From Eremothecium cymbalariae DBVPG#7215 (taxonomy: Eukaryota; Ascomycota; Saccharomycetes; Saccharomycetales; Saccharomycetaceae), in assembly GCF_000235365.1 (NCBI RefSeq), contig NC_016455.1, positions 496,001-560,000 on the forward strand: DNA of 64,000 nucleotides, in the 5' to 3' direction. The notes beneath the pieces were generated by a model. It saw only the letters and a list, made by a program, of their open reading frames with translations, was not told the origin of the DNA and searched no databases. Of this stretch, positions 50,684-60,450 are shown one piece after another. The translations under genes were made by a program, and so were the position numbers. How positions within the stretch are numbered: position 1 is the stretch's first letter; each line of letters begins with the position of its first letter.

Positions 50684-52558
50684 ATGTTGAGAACCATTGC
50701 TACCAGAGGTCTGAGCACTTCTAGTGTGCAGAAGCTGTCAGGATCTATCACGAAAACGCCGATTGGTAAAGAGGCGGAAGCGTTGTTCAATAAGCCGAAG
50801 TTGACCCGGTTGTCGGTTGATGGCCCGATCGAGTGTCCTCTTTCAGGGTACCAGCTTTTGAATTCGCCTCTTTTTAACAAGGGCTCCGCGTTTACGTTAG
50901 AGGAGCGGTCAGCTTTTGGTCTAGAGGGTCTTCTTCCTCCACAAGTCAATACACTAGATGAGCAGGTGGAAAGAGCTTACAAGCAGCTCTGTTATTTGAA
51001 GACGCCGTTAGCGAAAAATGATTTCATGACTTCGATGCGGGTGCAGAATAAGGTTTTGTTCTTTGAATTGGTGAGGAGACACATTAGGGAGTTGGTGCCG
51101 ATTATATATACTCCGACGGAGGGGGATGCTATTGCGGCTTATTCGCATCGTTTCAGAAGACCGGAGGGTGTGTTCTTGGACATCACAGAGCCGGATTCGA
51201 TTGAACATCGGTTAGCTGCATACGGTGAGAACAAGGATATTGATTACATTGTTGTTTCTGATGGAGAGGGTATTCTCGGTATTGGTGATCAAGGTATTGG
51301 AGGCATCCGTATCGCTATTTCCAAGTTAGCACTAATGACTTTGTGTGGTGGTATTCATCCTGGTCGCGTGATGCCGGTTACTTTAGATGTGGGTACAAAC
51401 AACAAGAAACTTGCACGCGATGAGTTATACATGGGGAATAGATTTGCCCGTGTTAGAGGTAAACAATATGATGACTTTTTGGACAAGTTTATCCAGGCTA
51501 TCAAGAAAAGATTCCCAAGTGCTGTTTTGCACTTTGAAGATTTTGGAGTTATGAATGGTCGTCCATTATTGGAACGTTACCATAACGACTTGCCATGTTT
51601 CAACGACGATATCCAAGGTACGGGTGCTGTTGTGATGGCTTCATTTCTGGCTGCTTTGAGGCATACGGATCGGAAGTTGCTAGATTCTAGAGTCTTAGTC
51701 TACGGCGCAGGTTCTGCAGGGTTAGGTATTGCTGATCAGATTGTAAACCATATGGTTACACGCGGTGCTACTCTCGAGGAGGCGCGTTCCAAGATCTATA
51801 TAATGGACAGACGTGGTTTAATTTTATCATCCATGGGAGCTGGTTCCACTGTTGGCCAGCAAAGATACGCCAAGCCCGACGAAATGTGGACCAATGTGAA
51901 TATCAAATCCTTAGTAGAGGTGGTTTCTCGTGTCAAGCCAACATGCTTGATTGGTTGTTCCACTCAGGCAGGTGCATTTAATAAGGCGGTTGTCCAAGAA
52001 ATGCATAAGTACAATGAGAGGCCAATTATTTTCCCGCTATCGAATCCAACTAGATTGCATGAGGCCGTTCCAGAAGATTTGTTAGAATGGACAAATTATA
52101 AGGCCCTAGTTGCTACGGGCTCACCTTTCAGTCCAGTTAATGATTATCGTATTTCTGAAAATAACAACTGCTTCTCCTTCCCAGGTATCGGTTTGGGTGC
52201 AGTTTTATCCCGTGCTACTGTCATAAGTGATAATATGATTTCAGCAGCAGTGGATCAACTAGCTTCGTTGTCACCATTAAAACCAGGAGATTCTAGACCA
52301 GGTCTATTGCCACCATTGGAGGTTATAAACGATACTTCTGCTAAGGTTGCTACCGCAGTCATTCTACAAGCTTTGGAGGAGAATCTAGCACGTATAGAAC
52401 AAGAATCCATTCCAGGAGAAACACCTAAGAGGTATGTCAAGGTTCCAAGGAACTTTGATGAATGTTTAGCATGGGTCAAAAATCAAATGTGGAAACCTGA
52501 GTACAGACCATTGGTGAAAGTCGAACGTGATCCGCATGTCCATACCTACCAGTTTTAA
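50684..52558 (+). CDS. MAE1: Mitochondrial malic enzyme
   Basis: It oxidatively decarboxylates malate to pyruvate in the mitochondrial matrix, making NAD(P)H. The start is the ATG at 50684; the frame extends upstream to a TTG but the ATG gives MLRTIATRGLSTSSVQKL, a good mitochondrial presequence. The 624-residue product is slightly shorter than S. cerevisiae Mae1 (669). The family signature FNDDIQGTGAVVMA is present, as are the first dinucleotide loop VYGAGSAGLGIA, the catalytic IIYTPTEGDA segment and FPLSNPT. MAE1-TFA1-TCD matches YKL029-028-027. Confidence 0.97.
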   Translation: MLRTIATRGLSTSSVQKLSGSITKTPIGKEAEALFNKPKLTRLSVDGPIECPLSGYQLLNSPLFNKGSAFTLEERSAFGLEGLLPPQVNTLDEQVERAYKQLCYLKTPLAKNDFMTSMRVQNKVLFFELVRRHIRELVPIIYTPTEGDAIAAYSHRFRRPEGVFLDITEPDSIEHRLAAYGENKDIDYIVVSDGEGILGIGDQGIGGIRIAISKLALMTLCGGIHPGRVMPVTLDVGTNNKKLARDELYMGNRFARVRGKQYDDFLDKFIQAIKKRFPSAVLHFEDFGVMNGRPLLERYHNDLPCFNDDIQGTGAVVMASFLAALRHTDRKLLDSRVLVYGAGSAGLGIADQIVNHMVTRGATLEEARSKIYIMDRRGLILSSMGAGSTVGQQRYAKPDEMWTNVNIKSLVEVVSRVKPTCLIGCSTQAGAFNKAVVQEMHKYNERPIIFPLSNPTRLHEAVPEDLLEWTNYKALVATGSPFSPVNDYRISENNNCFSFPGIGLGAVLSRATVISDNMISAAVDQLASLSPLKPGDSRPGLLPPLEVINDTSAKVATAVILQALEENLARIEQESIPGETPKRYVKVPRNFDECLAWVKNQMWKPEYRPLVKVERDPHVHTYQF

Positions 52559-53094
52559 TAAAACTACATTTAAAGATCTGAAAAAATAAAAAATGCATAT
52601 GCTCCCTACCATATTGCCCTTCGTTCTTTAAAAAAGGACCAATATGGCGTGCACTATTATCTTAAAGTTTGTACTTATATAATCTTTCATGCAAAGCTTT
52701 GGGCTTTATATGGATTTTTACAAGTAATGCCAGTGGTATGTGTATTATTATTACACACATACGCCTCGCAAGTTATATTTTATAGAAATATGACTCCCAG
52801 ATTCATTGTTTTACAGCTACTGCTGATCTATCCTACCCCTAAGTGACCGTTCATATGTTCATAGCTAGTACTAGACGGTTACTACATTATATATATAGAT
52901 ATTTATATACACATCCGTACACCTCATCCAACAATTTGCGTAATCGCTTTTTCCAATTGGCCATTATGGAAGGGAGCAGGCTGATGAATGCTCTAAAACT
53001 GAACTAAAGTCATAAATATATTTACGAAATATAGAGCAAACAATCAGGATCTAAGATCACTACTAAGGTCTTTTGAATCTTTCGAGAAAAAAAC
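52559..53094. promoter_or_regulatory. MAE1-TFA1 intergenic region
   Basis: 536 bp of AT-rich DNA with ATTATATATATAGATATTTATATAC (about 52885) upstream of TFA1. No gene is supported; a short frame at 52649-52846 is not recognised. Confidence 0.6.
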
Positions 53095-54513
53095 ATGGAT
53101 AGGCCTATAGATGAGACGGTTAAAAGTTTATTGCAATTTGTTGTTCGTGGGTTCTATTCCAATGCCTATGTGTTAGTCCTGGATGCAATCATGTTCCATT
53201 CGGTTCTATCCGAGGAAGATTTAGCCCATTTATTAGGTATAAAGCGGCCAGAGTTACGTTCGCTTATTACAACATTGACTGAGGATATGTTAGTGGCTAC
53301 TCATTCTCAACAAGAATTTGCATACAATTCTAGAAGTTTAAGGCGTTATTATTACTATATAAAGTACCCACAAGCAATTGATGCCATCAAATGGAAAGTG
53401 CACCAATTGGTTTCCAAGATGAAAGATGATTTAGACAAGAATAGTGCTCCTCAGGGTTATATGTGTCCAGTTTGTCATTCGAAATATAGTCAACTGGAGG
53501 CAGTATCTTTACTAAATTTTGAAAAGACACAATTCTTGTGTAGTTTATGTGAGGAGCCTTTAGTGGAAGATGATTCAGGTAAAAAATCTAAAGAGAAACA
53601 GATGCGTTTGAATAAGTTAATGGATGAAGTGCAGCCTATCATTGATTATTTGAAAAAAATCGACGATTCCATGATTGAGGAAAATACTTTTGAAACAGCG
53701 TTAGCAAGATTGATTCCGCCACAGAACAACTCAGCTGCTTCTTATACCTTGAATCCAAGAACCAGAAGAAGCAAAATGTTTCAACCAGGTGAATCTTTGG
53801 ATAACGCCAGCAGTAGACGCGCTGGTGCTAGGTCGCAGGCTACATTGCATGTTAATATTACTACTGTAAGTGACGAATTGGCTCAAAGAGAGTTACAGGA
53901 ACGTAAAGCTGAAGAAAAGAGGAAGCAAAATGCACTACCCACATGGCACGAGAAAAGTACAATCGGAAAAAGCTTGGGTAGACTGGATCGTGATGATTGG
54001 GAACAGATGGAACCTACAAACAATGCAGCTGCAGAAAATGGCTTGAAGGACGAAGATGGCGCCAGCTTACCAACCCTAGACAATGAAAAGGATATGGACC
54101 TTGACGACTCAAACTTGGTGAAAGAAAGGCCAAGTATTAATCAACAGGTTATCGCTAATAGAGAAGCAGAAAGAACTTTGGCCGAATACTATGCTAAACT
54201 GGCCAAAAAGCAGGCCATGGAAGATGATGAGGAGGAAGACGATGAAGAAGAAGAAGAATTCGAAGATGTTATCAGAGAAGATGGTGATGATGACGATGAT
54301 GACGATGACGATGATGTCGATATGGCCGATTTAGAAGATATAGAATTGGATAATGTCACTGCTAAGGATAGCACTCAAGAAGGAAAGGATGGCACATCGA
54401 GTGCTGGAGGTACAGCCAACAGCTCTTCCACCAGAAGCAACGAAAAGAGTAATGCTAATGAATTCGAAGAAGACGATGATGATGATTTTGGTGGAGACTT
54501 TGAAGACCTGTAA
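53095..54513 (+). CDS. TFA1: TFIIE large subunit
   Basis: TFIIE-alpha recruits TFIIH to the RNA polymerase II preinitiation complex and helps open the promoter. The 472-residue protein has the N-terminal extended winged helix (about 5-110), then a zinc ribbon with CPVC at 124-127 and CSLC at 149-152. The C-terminal 120 residues are very acidic with Asp/Glu runs encoded by GAT/GAC/GAA, ending DDDDDFGGDFEDL. Start and length agree with S. cerevisiae (482). Confidence 0.97.
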   Translation: MDRPIDETVKSLLQFVVRGFYSNAYVLVLDAIMFHSVLSEEDLAHLLGIKRPELRSLITTLTEDMLVATHSQQEFAYNSRSLRRYYYYIKYPQAIDAIKWKVHQLVSKMKDDLDKNSAPQGYMCPVCHSKYSQLEAVSLLNFEKTQFLCSLCEEPLVEDDSGKKSKEKQMRLNKLMDEVQPIIDYLKKIDDSMIEENTFETALARLIPPQNNSAASYTLNPRTRRSKMFQPGESLDNASSRRAGARSQATLHVNITTVSDELAQRELQERKAEEKRKQNALPTWHEKSTIGKSLGRLDRDDWEQMEPTNNAAAENGLKDEDGASLPTLDNEKDMDLDDSNLVKERPSINQQVIANREAERTLAEYYAKLAKKQAMEDDEEEDDEEEEEFEDVIREDGDDDDDDDDDDVDMADLEDIELDNVTAKDSTQEGKDGTSSAGGTANSSSTRSNEKSNANEFEEDDDDDFGGDFEDL

Positions 54514-54721
54514 TCCATTCAACAAATTGTTCACTCCTTTATCCTATATACCAAATTCAATAATAATCACGTGATATTTTTATTTTGTTTTAACGGTTTT
54601 TTCTTTTTCTTATAGATCTTTTACAATTGTCGAAACATATATATTTCAAAGTGCCGGCCTGGCCTACGTTGTTTGATGATCGTTATCTGTTAAACTATAC
54701 AAAGGTTATCATAGTTGTTCG

Positions 54722-56074
54722 ATGCCTGCGGGTACCAATTGGAATTTGATTTTAGGCACCGCATTTGTGGCAGTTGCCACAACCAAGGTAGTCGAGTCTC
54801 TGTACTACTACTACTCAAATAGGCGAACGTTTTGCTCATCGACAGAGGTTGATAATGAAGATTCGCTTATGGCCAAGCAGATCAGAACATCAGCTAAATA
54901 TGACGATGAATTGTTTCGTGAGCAATTAGCTCGGAACTACGCTTTTTTTGGTGAAGATGGAATGGAAAAGTTAAAATCCCAATATATTGTTGTCGTTGGT
55001 GCAGGTGGAGTTGGATCATGGGTTGTGACGATGCTGGTCAGGTCTGGTTGCCAGAAAATTAAAGTCATTGACTTTGACCAGGTTTCTTTGAGTTCTTTAA
55101 ATAGACATAGCTGTGCTAATCTATATGATGTTGGTATATCTAAAGTTAGTGTCTTAAAGCAACATATGTTAAAAATAGCACCATGGTGTCAGATTGAGGC
55201 TGTGAATGAATTATTTAGTAAAGAACATGCTGATAGACTGATTTTCGGTGAAGATGGTAAGGGTACTCCTACACACGTGGTTGATTGTATTGATAATATT
55301 GATCATAAGGTCGATTTACTGGAGTATGTTTATAAAAAGGGCATTCCTGTGATCTCCTCAATGGGGGCAGCTACGAAATCAGACCCTACAAGAATTAATG
55401 TTGGTGATCTAACAACTACGGAGGAAGATCCGCTTGCTCGTAATGTTAGACGTCGACTGAAATTAAAAGGTATTGTAAAAGGCATAACTGTTGTATTTAG
55501 TGCAGAAAAACCGGATCCAAGAAAGGCTAAATTATTACCGTTACCAGAGGAGGAATTCCAGAAGGGTAATGTGAGCGAGTTGACTGCACTGAAGAATTTC
55601 CGTGTTAGAATATTGCCAGTGTTGGGTACTATGCCGGGAATATTTGGGTTAACTATTGCTTCCTGGGTTTTGTGCTCCGTGACTGGTTATCCTATGGAGC
55701 CTATTGAAGGAAAAAACAGAATAAAGCTTTATGATGGTATTTATCATTCTTTAGCTGGACAAATGTCTCGTATTGGTATACCAGACCAAAGGGTGCCTGT
55801 CTCTATTAGTGATGTTGCATATTTAGTAGAGGAAGTGTTTAGAGGAAAGTCCCCGATCAGTGGCTATTCTACCAGGCTAACTCTATCAAAATGGGATCCA
55901 AACAAACCTGTATCGTTACAAAATGTCATCCTGATGACTAAAGAAGAACAAAACACACATGAGAAACGTGTATTGAATGGTGGGGAATCTCTGGAAAACG
56001 TTTATTCCGTGGAAGCTCTTAAGCTTGTAAAGCAGAGACTTGAAGAAGAACTTTATTATTCTAAATTCAGGTAA
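54722..56074 (+). CDS. TCD2: tRNA threonylcarbamoyladenosine dehydratase (single Tcd1/Tcd2)
   Basis: This ThiF/E1-like enzyme converts t6A37 of tRNAs to cyclic ct6A with ATP; in yeast it is at the outer mitochondrial membrane. The 450-residue protein has an N-terminal membrane segment (about 6-27), the Rossmann ATP-binding loop VVGAGGVGSWVV, the following SSLNRHSCAN, and the catalytic-region motif VVDCIDNIDHK. S. cerevisiae has duplicates Tcd1 (YHR003C) and Tcd2 (YKL027W). Here one gene stands between TFA1 (YKL028W) and LEU5 (YHR002W), joining the two tracks. Confidence 0.95.
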   Translation: MPAGTNWNLILGTAFVAVATTKVVESLYYYYSNRRTFCSSTEVDNEDSLMAKQIRTSAKYDDELFREQLARNYAFFGEDGMEKLKSQYIVVVGAGGVGSWVVTMLVRSGCQKIKVIDFDQVSLSSLNRHSCANLYDVGISKVSVLKQHMLKIAPWCQIEAVNELFSKEHADRLIFGEDGKGTPTHVVDCIDNIDHKVDLLEYVYKKGIPVISSMGAATKSDPTRINVGDLTTTEEDPLARNVRRRLKLKGIVKGITVVFSAEKPDPRKAKLLPLPEEEFQKGNVSELTALKNFRVRILPVLGTMPGIFGLTIASWVLCSVTGYPMEPIEGKNRIKLYDGIYHSLAGQMSRIGIPDQRVPVSISDVAYLVEEVFRGKSPISGYSTRLTLSKWDPNKPVSLQNVILMTKEEQNTHEKRVLNGGESLENVYSVEALKLVKQRLEEELYYSKFR

Positions 56075-56260
56075 ACAAAATGTGCAAGATATATAATAAT
56101 AGTAGCCTAAAATTACAGTATTCACGCAAGAATCGTTAATGGAAATAGGTAAAATGAATTCAATTCACAGTTCCATAGTAATATTTCTGTAATATTTACA
56201 AGAGAATCCGTTACGGTTTTTTGATAATCTCAATCCCTGTTCGTTTTAGGGTAATTTGGG

Positions 56261-57322
56261 CTATATTTGAAGATACCACTTCATTCTCTCATAGACAAAA
56301 AATGAACATGCGACCATTGGTGTTACCTTAAGATATCCTATACTTAATCCAACAAAAAATCCACGAAAGCCACTTTCTTTATACAAAATTTTGGCCATTT
56401 CATTGATTCCAATGAAGTTCTCCCTTGAGGGATCAGTTACGACGGACACTTGTAATCTGCGTCTTATAATTTCAAAGGGGTACGCAGCAGTTTGAGAAGC
56501 CATTCCAGCCAGCCCCCCAGCAACTAGCTGGGCCCAGGTTTTCAATGGTACAGACCTATCGTAAGAATGCGCTCGGCCTTGGGGCAAAACAGAATACGGT
56601 GCTAGTATAGGATTTCTAAGAATATCATGGAATAGGTCGTGTGCAAAGAAAGAGACACCTGCATACGGAATCATCCCTAACACTGTAGGAGTATACCCAC
56701 GATAAAAATTGCACCAATGGGCGAACCAGCGTGGAACATACGATTGAAATAGCAAAATATTAGATGCAGGCTCCTCATATATCTGCTTTATTACTTTGGA
56801 AACATATGCGTTTTGGCGTTCAGTAACGTACGCTAATCTTACACGAACGAGGTCCAAGGGATAGGTTATAAATACTGAGCATAATCCTGCAAAAGACCCA
56901 CTAAGCAACCTTCTCCAATGCGACTCGTATTGATAAGACGGTATTACAACATTTCTTATCTGTTCATATGCAATAAACTTGATGGCTGCGTAAGGAAATA
57001 TCCTAATAATAGTAGCTGAGTGACCCTGGAAAAACCCTCTAATCCCATCACGAAACCATATATGTCGGCCAGCCAAAACGAGCCCATTCATAGACCCCAC
57101 AAACTTGGTGAAATGAGGATTTGAAGTCTGGAAAAGTATCTTGATTCTATCTAGAGGCGCAATCAATGTCTTCGCACATGAACCAGCTACTCCTCCCGCT
57201 ATCCCTGATTTCACTATATACTCCAAACTATTCTTATCGACTGTAACTGCCTTGGACGGTATGGGTTGCACCACACTAATACTCGACTGAGAATCATCCC
57301 CCATTTTCTGAGTAACAGTCAT
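56261..57322 (-). CDS. LEU5: Mitochondrial carrier Leu5 (CoA / adenosine-bisphosphate transport)
   Basis: An inner-membrane carrier needed for coenzyme A accumulation in the matrix and, through that, leucine synthesis. The 353-residue protein has the three carrier repeats, with signatures APLDRIKI, YPLDLVRVR and YPFEIIRRR. The inserted loop in repeat 2 (about 170-195) is seen in the Leu5 group. Start and length fit S. cerevisiae (357). It is convergent with the TCD gene over about 190 bp. Confidence 0.95.
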   Translation of the reverse strand: MTVTQKMGDDSQSSISVVQPIPSKAVTVDKNSLEYIVKSGIAGGVAGSCAKTLIAPLDRIKILFQTSNPHFTKFVGSMNGLVLAGRHIWFRDGIRGFFQGHSATIIRIFPYAAIKFIAYEQIRNVVIPSYQYESHWRRLLSGSFAGLCSVFITYPLDLVRVRLAYVTERQNAYVSKVIKQIYEEPASNILLFQSYVPRWFAHWCNFYRGYTPTVLGMIPYAGVSFFAHDLFHDILRNPILAPYSVLPQGRAHSYDRSVPLKTWAQLVAGGLAGMASQTAAYPFEIIRRRLQVSVVTDPSRENFIGINEMAKILYKESGFRGFFVGLSIGYLKVTPMVACSFFVYERMKWYLQI

Positions 57323-57708
57323 TGAGTGATATAACCTTACAGATCCTATTTATCTTTACCAAACCTGATCTTCTGGTCGACAGAACCCTTTTCAATATTA
57401 TTTTATGTCTTTGACAATGTCTGTTACACCTTCGTCCGACCTCTCTCAATAATATTTCGTTATTTCTAAACACTTACGTATCTATCCCTCAAACCTCTCT
57501 GAATACTACAATAACCCAAATAGATACCAAAATCCTATCTGATAAACAAATATATCCGCTTCAAAATTTAGCAACACTATTCTGATCACCCTCGGAACAG
57601 CAAACGTGTGTTCATTTAAATATATACTTTCTTTCGAATGAAGCTTTTTTATCGACCAGGCGTAATATAGCCTTTGTCAGTTTGACGGACGATGCGCATG
57701 TTGAAGAA

Positions 57709-58123
57709 ATGATCATCGACTTCGCTGATAATGTAATGTACGATTACCTGCTGCTCGCGCCCGTGGGCGTAAGTTCTTCCGGTCGTTCGTTCGCATATAA
57801 TGCCTGCTACCCCACCACATCCTCAAAGAAGCCTTGGAAGATGCTACCAGCATTACATACATGGGAACCTGTTGCTTTGACAAATTACCGTAGTACAAGA
57901 CAATGCGGAGGTAACTGCAAGGGTCAAATACAGGTATCTGCTCGAGGCAGAAGCCGCATACGAGAATGGTAACTTTACGTACGGTATAACAGGGCAGAAA
58001 GATGGAATCTCCTTTGGATATGGTTCATCGGGAACTACAACTAGCAAGGGCATAGAGATGGCTTCTGGATGGGATCGGGATAGGGTTACCCGGGGACGTG
58101 AGTCACTGCAAAAGGATCAGTAA
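57709..58123 (+). pseudogene. Possible degenerate or spliced gene, unassigned
   Basis: I do not recognise this. An ATG frame at 57709-57972 (87 codons; MIIDFADNVMYDYLLLAPVG at the start) overlaps a second frame that is open from 57881 to a stop at 58121-58123 but has no ATG until 58058. The second frame looks protein-like (Tyr, Glu, Gly rich: YRYLLEAEAAYENGNFTYG). A +1 shift between about 57881 and 57972 would join them. A GTAAGT at 57769 and a TAG at 57891-57893 do not splice them in phase. A remnant gene or a chance pair of frames are both possible. Confidence 0.3.
58086..58105. promoter_or_regulatory. Reb1-type and Gcn4-type sites upstream of CTP1
   Basis: TTACCCG (58086-58092) is the core Reb1 site and TGAGTCA (58099-58105) a perfect Gcn4/AP-1 site. 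They lie about 190-205 bp before the CTP1 start, a typical promoter distance. Confidence 0.65.
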
Positions 58124-58292
58124 TATTCCGTGGGGAAAAGGCCGGTGTTTCCTCGAGGATTATTTGTCTCATCTCGAGGGCTTCGGTGCAGATATTAAAA
58201 ATAATATATAGTTTGAAGGTGTTTGCGGGTTTGTCATAACCATGGCACGCTTTGTAGAATAGCGGTTTGTGGTAGGGTGTAGAGAAGGTTCA

Positions 58293-59177
58293 ATGGGTAA
58301 ACAGGTAGATCCTTTGCATTCGTTTCTAGCGGGATCTATTGCTGGGGCAGTAGAAGGATGTATAACGTATCCGTTTGAGTTTGCTAAGACCAGGTTACAA
58401 TTGATAGATAATTCGTCTAGGGCATCACGTAATCCGTTGGTTCTTATATATAATACAGCTAGAAGTCAAGGAATTGGAGCGTTGTATGTTGGGTGTCCTG
58501 CGTTTGTTCTGGGTAATACTGCGAAAGCCGGTGTGAGGTTTTTGGGATTTGACAGTATTAAAAATGTATTAAAGGATCCTGTCTCAGGGACTCTGAGTGG
58601 GCCACGGGGTGTAGTGGCTGGGTTGGGAGCAGGTCTCCTGGAGTCTATTCTAGCTGTAACTCCTTTCGAGGCTATCAAGACAGTTTTGATCGATGATAAA
58701 CAGACAGCAAAGCCACTGTACCAACAAAACGGACGTGGGGCGGTTCGGAACTATTTGGCATTGCTGAAAGACTTGGGTCTAAAAGGCCTGTATAGTGGTT
58801 TAGTACCTGTGGCACTAAGACAGGCCTCTAACCAAGCTGTACGTTTTGGCTGCTACAATAAGATCAAAACTACGGTGCAGGATTACAATGGTACCCCAAG
58901 AGACATGGCGTTATCTACCGCGCAGACTTTTTTAGTGGGGTCTATTAGTGGAGTGGTTACTGTTTATACCACGATGCCAATAGATACGGTCAAAACTAGA
59001 ATGCAATCTTTGACTGCGTCGCGATACGGCTCGACTTTGAAATGCTTCGTGGTTATTGTAAAGGAGGAAGGCCTCAAGGCGTTTTGGAAAGGAGCCACTC
59101 CAAGGCTAGGTAGGCTGATATTATCTGGTGGTATTGTATTTTCTACCTACGAACGTGTGTTGACATTTTTAAGTTGA
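58293..59177 (+). CDS. CTP1: Mitochondrial citrate (tricarboxylate) carrier
   Basis: It exchanges citrate or isocitrate across the inner mitochondrial membrane. The start is the ATG at 58293 (MGKQVDPLHSFLAGSIAG); an in-frame GTG upstream is ignored. The 294-residue protein has three carrier repeats with YPFEFAKTRL, TPFEAIKTVL and MPIDTVKTRM; S. cerevisiae Ctp1 has 299. CTP1-BSD2-SNF5 keeps YBR291-290-289. Perfect Reb1 and Gcn4 sites upstream suggest general-factor and amino-acid-starvation control. Confidence 0.97.
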   Translation: MGKQVDPLHSFLAGSIAGAVEGCITYPFEFAKTRLQLIDNSSRASRNPLVLIYNTARSQGIGALYVGCPAFVLGNTAKAGVRFLGFDSIKNVLKDPVSGTLSGPRGVVAGLGAGLLESILAVTPFEAIKTVLIDDKQTAKPLYQQNGRGAVRNYLALLKDLGLKGLYSGLVPVALRQASNQAVRFGCYNKIKTTVQDYNGTPRDMALSTAQTFLVGSISGVVTVYTTMPIDTVKTRMQSLTASRYGSTLKCFVVIVKEEGLKAFWKGATPRLGRLILSGGIVFSTYERVLTFLS

Positions 59178-59517
59178 TATTCGCAGCACTTAATACTTTG
59201 GTGCTGATTCGTTTTAGTTTTAGTTTCGACTTTTAATCTTATTCCTTCGTAAATACATATTTATAGTTGTTTTATATATCACAATATATAATACAATGTA
59301 AAAATAGGACAGAAATACATATGGCCAGCTTTGGGTGCATACATAAAATCCTGGATTCGCATTCTTTCATCATGCTATATGACAATGATAATAGTAATGA
59401 AAATAATAATAATGTATAATGTATAATGTATAATTAATAACAAATGCCGCTAGGTATTAACGTTGAAACCCCACAAAACCTGTGCCCATCCCACCTTTAT
59501 TTACTATTTCTCGATAC
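59178..59517. other. Convergent CTP1 / BSD2 3' region
   Basis: 340 bp of AT-rich DNA with a short TATAATG tandem repeat (about 59413-59435). No gene. Confidence 0.65.
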
Positions 59518-60450
59518 TTAAACAGTTTGAGTCTCACTTTGGACCAAAAACTGTCTTTCCATTTTCTTAACCAAAACGTAGTCATAAATACTCTTAATTA
59601 AAATAGCAAACCCAAACACAATCAAAATCACAGCCAGAGGAGATAGAGAACTTCGTTTCTCCATTAAACCATGGGATAGATGTGATTCAAACTGGTCTTC
59701 GGGTTCCTGTTGCAGAGACTCGGGGGTTATATCAGCAAAGTTGTTAGGATCTTCTATCTGGAATCTCGTCAGCTCATTGCCCTTACCAACCTTTCCTGTG
59801 ACATCGTTTGGAATCATGCTATAACCATACCCCATAAAGGTCAAACCGAGCCCAAAGCGGGAACCTTGTTTGGCTGCATGCGAGGTATGCAATATATAAG
59901 TCAATAAGAACCCAACAAACTGGAAACTCACACTGATTATCAGGTTCCAGAGAAAATTAACAATGTTCCCTACAGGTAATCCATCGATGCAAATCTCGTT
60001 ATAATACATTCCCACACCATCATCATCAATACCATAATAAGGAGGCGCCATATCTGCTGCTGCTTCGTCATATGTAGGAGGCTTGTCGCCTTCTGTGGCT
60101 TCTCGGCTACTCCCACTTTCTGGTTTTGCCGTAAGATTACTGAACACACCATCTGCGTGTGCCCCAAACTGTAATACATGCGACTCTGAAAACGGCACGG
60201 TCGTCCTATTTCGTTTGAATAGTCTATCAAGGATGTTGAAATGTCTTGCTACCAAATCCAAATGTCGCTGTAGCCTGCTTCTCACCGTCTCCTCGGTTGA
60301 ATCCTGAGTATCTTCCGTCTCCTGCTGTTGCTGTCGCCGAGAAGCCTCCTCCACCGGATCTTGTTGCACAGATTGCTCCGGCTGCGACCCCACTCCAGTA
60401 GCAGGACTGCGTGCCCGTGAGCTAGACCCAATTTCCACACTACCATTCAT
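59518..60450 (-). CDS. BSD2: Rsp5 adaptor Bsd2 (metal transporter sorting)
   Basis: Bsd2 binds the ubiquitin ligase Rsp5 and sends the metal transporters Smf1/Smf2 to the vacuole. The 310-residue protein has a disordered N-terminus, two PY-type motifs PPTYDEAAADMAPPYY (about 125-140) for WW-domain binding, and three C-terminal membrane segments (about 165-190, 195-215 and 275-298) of the Ndfip/Bsd2 type. S. cerevisiae Bsd2 has 321 residues. Confidence 0.94.
   Translation of the reverse strand: MNGSVEIGSSSRARSPATGVGSQPEQSVQQDPVEEASRRQQQQETEDTQDSTEETVRSRLQRHLDLVARHFNILDRLFKRNRTTVPFSESHVLQFGAHADGVFSNLTAKPESGSSREATEGDKPPTYDEAAADMAPPYYGIDDDGVGMYYNEICIDGLPVGNIVNFLWNLIISVSFQFVGFLLTYILHTSHAAKQGSRFGLGLTFMGYGYSMIPNDVTGKVGKGNELTRFQIEDPNNFADITPESLQQEPEDQFESHLSHGLMEKRSSLSPLAVILIVFGFAILIKSIYDYVLVKKMERQFLVQSETQTV

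Larger units (their letters stand above)
57323..58292. other. LEU5-CTP1 intergenic region with an unassigned open stretch
   Basis: 970 bp. 57323-57680 is LEU5 promoter. From about 57700 the base composition becomes richer in G and C and protein-like open frames occur on the + strand. From 58086 on there are Reb1- and Gcn4-type sites of the CTP1 promoter. Confidence 0.55.

Noticed and set aside
57853..58053. 66-codon minus-strand frame in the LEU5-CTP1 spacer
   Set aside because: It is less protein-like than the + strand frames and has no recognised family.
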